A stretch of DNA of 54,689 nucleotides from Bacteroidia bacterium (GTDB taxonomy: Bacteria > Bacteroidota > Bacteroidia > J057 > JANWXU01). The DNA is taken from contig JANWXU010000011.1 of NCBI GenBank assembly GCA_025057395.1, positions 1-54,689 on the forward strand. Direction: 5' to 3'. A program made the translations under genes and the position numbers. Below the pieces are notes generated by a model, which searched no databases, was not told where the DNA came from, and saw only the letters and a program-made list of their open reading frames with translations. Numbering within the stretch: position 1 is the first letter of the stretch; the number at the start of each line of letters is the position of its first letter. Shown piece after piece: positions 50,101 to 54,689 of this stretch.

Positions 50101-51703
50101 CAACATTATCGCGGTTATTGTTTCCTTTTATTGCAGGTGCCGAAGGATTATTAGGGTCTAATATATAGGGCAAAAAGTGCTGATTTTCTCTTTCTATTAC
50201 CAAGTCTAAGTCATTGACCAACATTCTGCGTGTAGGATTGAGCGAAGGGGGGGGTGGTGTTGCTTCAGGGTCTGCCCAAGCAATAGTGGCTGCTAAAGGA
50301 ACTCCATTGCCTGCAGCTAGCAAATTTAGGGTGTAAGTTGCTCCCTGCTCTAAGTCGATTTCTAAAATTTGAGTAGTAATTCCTTTTTGCCGAATAACGT
50401 GTGCTGCTGCTTCAGCATTAAATAATCCCCATCCTAGCTGATAATCTGGACCTTCGGCGCCAATATCTTGAGCGGTATGTATGGCTAAGGCTTTAAGGGT
50501 AGAAGCTAGCATGACTTGCCCCCCATTTAGCTGCTGATAATATTGTTGTAATAAACCTAGAGAGGCTGCTACTCCTGCTGCTGCTATGGAGGTACCACTT
50601 TGAGTATCATAGCTATTAAAGCTTTGAGCGCTTGCAGAAAAAACATTTACTCCAATCCCTGCTAAGTCAGGCTTTATACGGCCATCGTCAGTAGGGCCAA
50701 AAGAAGTAAAAGGAGCTGGAGTATAGGTCGAACTAGAAAAATCTTGAGCTACTGCTCCTACAGTTAAAATATTTTTAGCTACGGCTAGCGGATTCAAAGC
50801 ATCATAAGGACCATCGGGCTGGCGTTGAACAGTGCTGCGTTGCCAGAGTCCATTCCTATTTCTTACAAAATGAGGCTCATTAGGGGCTGGTCCTTTTTCT
50901 GCTCTATCGTTACCTGCGGAATATACCATAAGATAGTAGGGGGCTCGGTAAGCCAAAGCATCTCTTTGGGCAGCGTCTTCATCATAAAATCCAAAACGAT
51001 AATCAGTAGTAGAACTTATCCTAGAATTTCCCATCCAATACCAAGTTCCCTCCCTCTGGTGCCATCCTGTTAGCTTTCCATAAGGGTGACAAGAAACGAG
51101 CAGTCCCTGTTCCGCAGCTTCAGTCATTTCGCTTAAATCGTTATTCCAGTCGTAGGCGTGTAGGGTGGCAGCGGGGGCTATTCCCTTGGCTTCAGGGGTA
51201 ATACCTGCGCCAATTAAGGTTCCTGCTATATGAGTAGCGTGGAGGGTAGGAGGGAAAGCTCCATCTTTTTGTATAGAGCGGCCTTGTAATTCTTGATGGA
51301 TAGTTTGAACAGCTCCGGCATCCCAGAGCGCTAGAAGTAAACCTTGCCCTTGGATATTTTCTCCTAAGCTTCCTCCTGCCCAAAGAGTATTAGCTTTAAG
51401 GAGGGTAGCTACTTGTGCATTATGAGTACAATAGTATTCTAACAAGCTATCTCTTCCTATTTTTTGGGCGGATATACAAGTGCCATTGGCTTGCTGTACT
51501 TCTTGCCAAGATTGGGTTTGTTGGGCATACAAACGAGCTTCTTTTTGGGCTTGCTTATTCTTGTATAGAGTTGCTTTCAATTTCAAGGAATCTTCAAAAA
51601 AGGGAAGCTTTATTTTAGATTGAGCAAATATTATATTATTTGGAGCAATCCTAAAGAAAATACATATGAGTAATAATAACCTTATGGGACTGGTGAATTT
51701 CAT
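44123..51703 (-). CDS. Giant T9SS-exported subtilisin-like protease with seven CUB domains
   Basis: 2526 aa from ATG 51703; a TTG three codons earlier is a weaker start. A signal peptide ends near FAQ (residue 28). The S8 domain carries Asp128 (LALWDAG), His155 (TLHATHIAGT), Asn265 (YSAGND) and Ser372 (QSGTSIAAAG). After an Ig-like segment, eight modules of about 100 aa (consensus NTFxLELSDxxGNF...YRLRIxSTSP) alternate strictly with seven CUB domains (opening CxG, internal CCDxxxVYDG). Two Ig-like modules and a T9SS type A domain (IWIYPNPTSG) end the protein. It is a cell-surface or secreted protease with a long presumed binding arm. It is paralogous to the protease at 88-3633, and is 64 bp downstream of the glycosyltransferase gene. 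Confidence 0.9.
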   Translation of the reverse strand: MKFTSPIRLLLLICIFFRIAPNNIIFAQSKIKLPFFEDSLKLKATLYKNKQAQKEARLYAQQTQSWQEVQQANGTCISAQKIGRDSLLEYYCTHNAQVATLLKANTLWAGGSLGENIQGQGLLLALWDAGAVQTIHQELQGRSIQKDGAFPPTLHATHIAGTLIGAGITPEAKGIAPAATLHAYDWNNDLSEMTEAAEQGLLVSCHPYGKLTGWHQREGTWYWMGNSRISSTTDYRFGFYDEDAAQRDALAYRAPYYLMVYSAGNDRAEKGPAPNEPHFVRNRNGLWQRSTVQRQPDGPYDALNPLAVAKNILTVGAVAQDFSSSTYTPAPFTSFGPTDDGRIKPDLAGIGVNVFSASAQSFNSYDTQSGTSIAAAGVAASLGLLQQYYQQLNGGQVMLASTLKALAIHTAQDIGAEGPDYQLGWGLFNAEAAAHVIRQKGITTQILEIDLEQGATYTLNLLAAGNGVPLAATIAWADPEATPPPPSLNPTRRMLVNDLDLVIERENQHFLPYILDPNNPSAPAIKGNNNRDNVEKVWIGRPIAGIYTLKITHKGTLRGNRQKVSIIITGLAPAEFCPAPPIAGVIDAPLQATRNAIINFSLVGSSGGTVFWEISRDSLTWQSFSTANGATSFQTSFSELGTFYLRAAIAKLDCPLIYSSRHKITITEPTSIFLPDSLNRSVYCIGSNLTLSFTTAGNFNSNNQFRLEISNASGSFTSPFTLASLNANASASISATIPVFFQPSRNYRIRLVGSSPPTQSNFINIQLTRCCSGNTTFTAANGEISQGSNQAPYGNDLDCTWLIQPPGAQAIRLQFESFSTQPLADYVSVYDGSTTDAPLLGKFSGHNLPPELVSTKGEMLVTFRSNSQITSNGFFARYQAQNYGVKITNFNSSILCSEKDHEIAFEASSRANSGNTFILELSDSAGNFTRATTLSRVETTNSSGLFSFRIPSDVVPGAFYRLRIRSTSPNAASAATDFVTIRNCNDPCQAGAILTAPNGNFSDGNTSGEYGNNLSCSWLIEPSNAAAIELRFERFSTERCCDFVTVYDGNSDEAPILKRLSGTGDSEPIRSSAGSMFVTFTTDGSISSSGWQASYQTLSRTLRFQFNQTQPRLCIDSVQVIRFIAIGEFDAQNTFRLELSTPDGNFTQPRLLSTLTTNQSGEFRFLLPADVAEGQNYRLRIVASSPSFISVPSIPIAVTGCKTYCSGTQVYTALQGNFDDGSGALPYGNNSLCRFLIAPENNPAGIEVKITSLETESNQDFLRIYDGENENAPLIAELSGRINDYIITSSGAKILLVFLSNNFGVRQGFQVEYRALNSNILIQELPSSLCIGDTLLLRFKTIGNFDSNNTFTVWLSDRNGNFTSARQLASIENISRDTAIKAILENIPEGNNYRLRVTATSPRIVGAISPVNIKLYICPSCEGQQVLTEPQGIFADRRRGPTYSNNLDCSWLIQPPQANFIRLQFLHFDTEACCDEVTVYNGATTTDLVLGRFRGDELPDEIIGDAGAMLITFRTDGSVNASGWIAKYEVQNEGIKILGWSTPILICGESQTFEYEGVGNFTPGTEFLLQMSDENGSWENARILYSTPAHAGPRTVTFQWPLNIEDGASYKLRMITNTEPRISSSTIEVTLTCPTCHGETILNAPSGTFTDGSLENQNYSNDLYCTWLIAPEPRIGLLKLSFSRFETETCCDKLHIYAGKDENGEFLGTFRGNSIPPTFLTDSSSFFLIFETDASVTRKGWEANYEQVEQYIWATNNLNSRLCPGDTFSLSYRLIGSFDVNNQIIAELSEANGNFTNPIIIAQLQSNTSGVLNCQLPAPLALGNYRIRLRTTSPALIGGSTTSFEISSNCPTCQGLQVLSQITGSLEDGSGENDYGNNLNCSWLIAPPGASEVILEFESFDTESCCDELVVYDGASTQAPRLGSFKGNQLPPTLVASSGKMLLVFITDGSITEAGFRAHWYSSHAYLQLNTLPRNEFCPNDTFEVSFYTSILLDTANTFYVELSEPNGSFRNFQRIGSLQYNQSGTITCTLPADIIPGSNYRLRLASTNPPGYSRASAPLTIRTDCPTCHGRKIFTALRDTISDGSGEANYGNNSRCEFLIAIPGAASISLNFLELATERCCDLITIYEGGNRNRPMYAQVSGNDLPSTITIEHDSVLLIFTTNSLNTDAGWKLWYQAHFRTRIAFSPITKSRYCIGDTLKVNFGAIGFGLQNTFTLQISDAQGNFDNSTTLGAPSSRGPLQSIIPQTLEPGNRYRLRVISTIPPDTFVISSPMITIDPQPLPPNIQTNMPICVGDTLHLLASGEATTFVWKNPQGLIYRGNPWIIPNVSLNAAGEYNCQSVLGACSSEVTTVVVLIDTFNLPKPVIIAKQDTLMIANQYFYYQWWINGRPIAGANTYFIKASNSGNYAVTVQDSQGCVYTTPPFSYIPTWQYLFYNPQHSNEIWIYPNPTSGELRIRYLRDYSFLIVHVMLSTLEGKILKIWNNLKNREIEQVLLLPQEISSGIYLLEVVLEDNKKYHYKIQLQR

Positions 51704-51776
51704 ATTATGCAAGAAATTTTAGATGAATATAAAAAAAATATAAAATCAAAAAAGAAGCAAGCAAGGTTCTGGAGTA

Positions 51777-52904
51777 TTATGTGCTTATTGCTTCTTCTAT
51801 TGCTTGCCAACAAAGGGCGGCTGTTTTTTCCCAAGAAAACTTTTGTTTTTGTTTTTGCGCAGCACTAATTAACTGGCTTCTTAGATTTGGGTTAGTAGCT
51901 AATTCAATTAAGCCTTGTGCTATATCGGTAGTATCGTAGGGGTCAACCAAAAGGGCAGCTCCATTGGCTATTTCAGGCATGGAAGTTACTTTGCTAGTGA
52001 GTATGGCTGTATGAGTTTGCATAGCTTCTAATAGAGGTAAACCGAATCCTTCAAAAAGAGAGACGTAGCATAGGGCCAGGGCAGAGGCGTATAATTTAGC
52101 AAGTTCAGTATCGGATATACTTCCTGTAAAGATTACGTCCTTTTGATAGTGCATTTTTTGGTAGCATTTGATTACGTTTTCGAAGTTCCACGCCTTGCGC
52201 CCAATGATAAGCAATTTTATAGGCAAATGAGTGTTTTCTTTAAAGATGTCAAAAGCTTGGAGTAGCCTTTCGAGATTTTTTCTCGGGTGTATAGCGCCTA
52301 CGCTTAAAAAGAACGGAGCTCCCTGGGTATATTGATTGCGTATTTGTTGTTGTTTCTGGGGCTCCAAGGGCTGGAAGAGAGGACTAGCACCATTGTATAC
52401 GACTTTTAGTTTTTCTTGAGGCGTATTGTAAGTTTGATGTATATCGTTAGCGGTATATTGGGAGACGCAGCAGATGCGCTTTGCTTTTTGGGCATAACGC
52501 GGAAAAAAATAGCGATAGTGCAGAAGATGTAACTTGGAAATACCTTGTGGAAAGTGTTCGAACGCCAAGTCGTGGAACACGGCTACTTGGGGAATATTAC
52601 TTCTTAGACAAAGGTAACCATCGGGTGAAAAAAAGACATTGGGCTGAATTTTTTTTAATTGATAGTAGGTAGCACCTTCAAAAAAAGCAATATATAAGAG
52701 GGGATGACGAGCTGGAGGAAAAAGCACGATAGGAATTATGTTGGGTGCATATAGGTATTCAGGTCTATAGGGGCGATCGAAGAAAAAATAGAATTCCACA
52801 TTGGGGTGATTTTTTACCCATTGCTGCAAGACATTTTGTGTAAATCTTCCGATTCCTTCCAGGGGAGGGGTGAGCAAAAAACGAGTATTCACAGCTACTT
52901 TCAT
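51777..52904 (-). CDS. Glycosyltransferase family 4 (GT-B fold)
   Basis: 375 aa, ATG start. The N-terminal Rossmann domain opens with MKVAVNTRFLL and a Gly-rich EGIGRFT loop. The C-terminal domain has SVGAIHPRKNLERLL (about 201-215), IIGRKAW and the family E-x7-E motif EGFGLPLLE (Glu285, Glu293). It transfers a sugar from a nucleotide-sugar donor to a glycan or lipid acceptor at the cytoplasmic face of the membrane; acceptor unknown. It lies upstream of the large CUB protease on the same strand with a 64-bp gap, so the two may be co-transcribed. No other polysaccharide genes are present nearby. Confidence 0.9.
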   Translation of the reverse strand: MKVAVNTRFLLTPPLEGIGRFTQNVLQQWVKNHPNVEFYFFFDRPYRPEYLYAPNIIPIVLFPPARHPLLYIAFFEGATYYQLKKIQPNVFFSPDGYLCLRSNIPQVAVFHDLAFEHFPQGISKLHLLHYRYFFPRYAQKAKRICCVSQYTANDIHQTYNTPQEKLKVVYNGASPLFQPLEPQKQQQIRNQYTQGAPFFLSVGAIHPRKNLERLLQAFDIFKENTHLPIKLLIIGRKAWNFENVIKCYQKMHYQKDVIFTGSISDTELAKLYASALALCYVSLFEGFGLPLLEAMQTHTAILTSKVTSMPEIANGAALLVDPYDTTDIAQGLIELATNPNLRSQLISAAQKQKQKFSWEKTAALCWQAIEEAIST

Positions 52905-53262
52905 AGAAGTGATATTTCTTTGGGAATACTGACTAGCTAGCTACTTAAAACTACAAGTCTACAAGATTTATAGCTGTTTTGCAGCTACTTTTGACAGGTT
53001 ATTTTCTATTGACTTTTAGTATCTAAGGTAGAGGCTTTGAGGTAAGGAGGGGGGATACTTTTCTTTAAGAGCTTTCTTGGCAAGAGAATTTTAGGCTGTG
53101 ATTATTGGGCAAAGAAATTCAACTCACGATAAAAATTAGAAGAAATTTAGAATAGGGTGATGTTCAGCACAAGACTATTAGCGAAGCTATAGGGATTATA
53201 GGAAAAGCTATGGTAATTAAAATTGACTAAGCTTTTAGCTAGAATTATGCTAACATTTTTTG
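52905..53262. other. Intergenic region between the glycosyltransferase and the CRISPR trailer end
   Basis: 358 bp. No cas gene, reading frame, RNA gene or further recognisable repeat was found. It should contain the promoter of the minus-strand glycosyltransferase. The CRISPR repeats nearest to it are degenerate, so this side looks like the trailer, not the leader. Confidence 0.55.
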
Positions 53263-53357
53263 ATTTTCTTTCCGCTACGGTTCGATTAAAAATAACAGGG
53301 CAAGTGTGTTTACCCTGGAGGATGATTGATTCAATTCCGCTGCGGCTCGATTAAAAC
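53263..53357 (-). CRISPR. Two degenerate trailer-end repeats of family B
   Basis: 53263-53292 matches the family B repeat except near the ends (the CAA at repeat positions 5-7, position 20 and position 30). 53328-53357 matches with changes at about four positions. The 35-bp interval between them is spacer-sized. Decayed repeats normally mark the leader-distal end, so the array should be transcribed leftward from beyond the right edge. A possible third remnant (CCGATTAA at 53411-53418) is weak. Confidence 0.85.
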
Positions 53358-53440
53358 TAGTTTCTTTACCAAGAGGTATAATTACTGATTTTGCCAGCCC
53401 TACTAGCAATCCGATTAAGTACGCCATAAATATAAAACGA

Positions 53441-53602
53441 GCTTTGATTAATGTCAAGTGAAATTTCAATAAAATATTTTTGCTTTTTTATTTTTTTTTA
53501 AATAAAGCTTTGATTAATGTCAAGTGAAATTTCAATCTACAAGCCCACTCACTACCACTACCCCACCCAAGCGCTTTGATTAATGTCAAGTGAAATTTCA
53601 AT
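53441..53602. CRISPR. Family A mini-array: three identical 30-bp repeats, two spacers
   Basis: Repeats at 53441-53470, 53507-53536 and 53573-53602 are identical; they begin GCTTTGATTAATG and end GAAATTTCAAT. The two spacers are both exactly 36 bp; the first is a T/A-rich tract, the second is C-rich. The repeat is different in sequence from family B but has the same repeat and spacer lengths. The third copy shares its last 8 bases with the first intact family B repeat. The direction of transcription is not clear, since neither end has the usual ATTGAAAC handle. No cas genes are linked. Confidence 0.93.
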
Positions 53603-54689
53603 TCCGCTACGGTCCGATTAAAACTGTGCTTTTCGGAGGGCTGTGATTCCGAAGAGGAGGGTTTCAATTCCGCTACGGTCCGATTAAAACGAAGATGAGC
53701 TGGGTAGGAAGCTAAGGGTATTTCGTGTTTCAATTCCGCTACGGTCCGATTAAAACCATGTCTTTAGTATAAAAAGAGCTTTCCATTTTTATGTTTCAAT
53801 TCCGCTACGGTCCGATTAAAACGTAAGAAGCCACATCACGTAATGATTCTACAAAAAGGTTTCAATTCCGCTACGGTCCGATTAAAACTGAAAACTTTCG
53901 TCTCTACCTATATCTTTTAAGAACGTTTCAATTCCGCTACGGTCCGATTAAAACTGCTTAGGATAATTAAATAAAAGATAATTTTTTATTGTTTCAATTC
54001 CGCTACGGTCCGATTAAAACTTATAATAATGTTCAGGATAATGTTTTTTTAAAAAAGTTTCAATTCCGCTACGGTCCGATTAAAACGTCTCATGTGCCTG
54101 TAACTTTAAAAGAACTTCATGATTTTCAATTCCGCTACGGTCCGATTAAAACTTTTCAAAGTATTCTTGAAGCTGAACAAATTCAGACGAAATTTGTTTT
54201 GTAATATTTTCTGTTTTTTGTGCTGTTACGGGGAAAAGTTCGTCTGTTAATGTTTTGAAAGGGAGAGCTAATACCTCAGCTGCGTAAGAAGCTACATCAC
54301 GTAATGATTCTACAAAAAGAGCGATAGGTTCAAAAACTCTAGCTAACGTTTCTTGAAAAGTTTCGTCTCTACCTATATCTTTTAAGAACAGTTTGAAGTT
54401 ATCTTTTAGTGTATTAAATCTCCCTTCCATCGTTTTGGATTGTTTTTCCATAGCTTCTGCTAAACCATTTCAATTCCGCTACGGTCCGATTAAAACGTCT
54501 TCTTTGCATTCAAAAACTCTTGCTTTTTTCGTATTTCAATTCCGCTACGGTCCGATTAAAACCTAAATGTTTTTGCATAGCCCTTATCTATCCAGCTGAT
54601 TTCAATTCCGCTACGGTCCGATTAAAACCAAAACCCCACAAACAAAATAAATTGTTGGGGGGTTTATTTCAATTCCGCTACGGTCCGAT
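53595..54689 (-). CRISPR. Family B CRISPR array, 13 repeats, continuing past the window
   Basis: 30-bp repeats start at 53595, 53661, 53727, 53793, 53859, 53925, 53991, 54057, 54123, 54467, 54533, 54599 and 54666 (the last cut by the edge). On the minus strand the repeat begins GTTTTAATCGG and ends GGAATTGAAAC, the standard I-B/III-type end that gives an AUUGAAAC crRNA handle, so I infer leftward transcription with the leader to the right. Spacers are 36 bp (the last 37) except one interval of 314 bp at 54153-54466, which is phage-like coding sequence. The first repeat base on the plus strand is G in seven copies (53661-54057), T at 54123, and A in the rest. Confidence 0.97.
54153..54466 (-). 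pseudogene. Fragment of a phage tail tape-measure protein gene lying between two CRISPR repeats
   Basis: The 314 bp between repeats at 54123 and 54467 is open through 104 codons on the minus strand, from GLAEAMEKQSKTMEGRF to EYFEKF. The text SKTMEGRFNTLKDNFKLFLKDIG followed by a helical region resembles the segment of tape-measure proteins preceding their membrane-associated part. Both ends are abrupt at repeat borders; the stop codon comes from the repeat itself (TAA). There are no terminal inverted repeats, so it is not an insertion sequence. Two ordinary spacers of this array match it at 35/36 each (53823-53858 with 54284-54319; 53889-53924 with 54354-54389). It could be phage DNA captured in the array or an assembly junction. 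Confidence 0.85.

Noticed and set aside
52905-53262. cas genes or a leader on the left side of the array
   Set aside because: No open frame or leader-like sequence is seen, and the adjacent repeats are decayed, which marks a trailer.
53392-53421. Third degenerate family B repeat
   Set aside because: Only CCGATTAA and a few bases agree; the next unit is 19 bp away, which does not fit a spacer.
53488-53733. 81-codon minus-strand frame
   Set aside because: It is made of family A and B repeats and their spacers, not a gene.
53989-54204. 71-codon plus-strand frame
   Set aside because: It reads straight through CRISPR repeats and spacers; the same FQFRYGPIKT peptide recurs because the repeat recurs.
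54153-54466. Insertion sequence within the CRISPR array
   Set aside because: No terminal inverted repeats, target duplication or transposase motifs; the translation resembles a tape-measure protein.

Overview
The window looks like AT-rich chromosomal DNA of a gliding-type Bacteroidota (Cytophagales-like is my guess). The main evidence is four very large secreted proteins that end in a type A type-IX-secretion (T9SS) sorting domain with a YPNP-type motif. They are built from Ig-like/CHU_C-type, CUB, fibronectin III and SBBP modules typical of that phylum. These four genes occupy about 35 kb of the 54.7 kb.

Layout. 1-3633: terminator and a T9SS-exported subtilisin-like protease with two CUB domains (minus). 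3787-6942: tightly overlapping minus operon coaX - outer-membrane barrel - plsC-like acyltransferase - gatC. 7135-19146: giant 4003-aa surface protein (plus) with a seven-bladed SBBP propeller head and about 35 Ig-type modules, closed by a strong terminator. 19254-20339: orphan AAA ATPase. 20364-21866: S41 peptidase (minus). 22095-25975: plus operon LOG - mtgA - mltG - thioesterase - YihY, centred on cell-wall synthesis. 26014-26100: tRNA-Ser(TGA), followed by a MazG-like pyrophosphohydrolase. 26521-28534: small outer-membrane protein and a 17-repeat LRR protein (minus). 28581-30570: agmatine deiminase and N-carbamoylputrescine amidase, which together turn agmatine into putrescine. 30860-31729: Rpn/PD-(D/E)XK nuclease. 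31788-43703: second giant, 3971 aa, with about 26 CHU_C-type modules. 44123-51703: 2526-aa subtilisin-like protease with seven CUB domains alternating with eight beta modules. 51777-52904: GT4 glycosyltransferase. 53263 to the right edge: a composite CRISPR locus.

The CRISPR locus is the most unusual part. Two unrelated 30-bp repeat families are joined through a fused repeat that shares 8 bp. One interval between repeats is not a 36-bp spacer but 314 bp of open reading frame resembling a phage tail tape-measure protein. Two ordinary spacers of the same array match that fragment at 35 of 36 positions each, on the same strand; one difference is synonymous and the other is Thr/Ser. The array therefore contains its own target. 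The choices are a genuine recombination or over-long acquisition event involving phage DNA, or an assembly path that entered the phage genome through one spacer and returned through another. No cas genes are visible; the array runs off the right edge, where the repeat orientation predicts the leader.

All calls come from reading the sequence and remembered family motifs. No database search was run.
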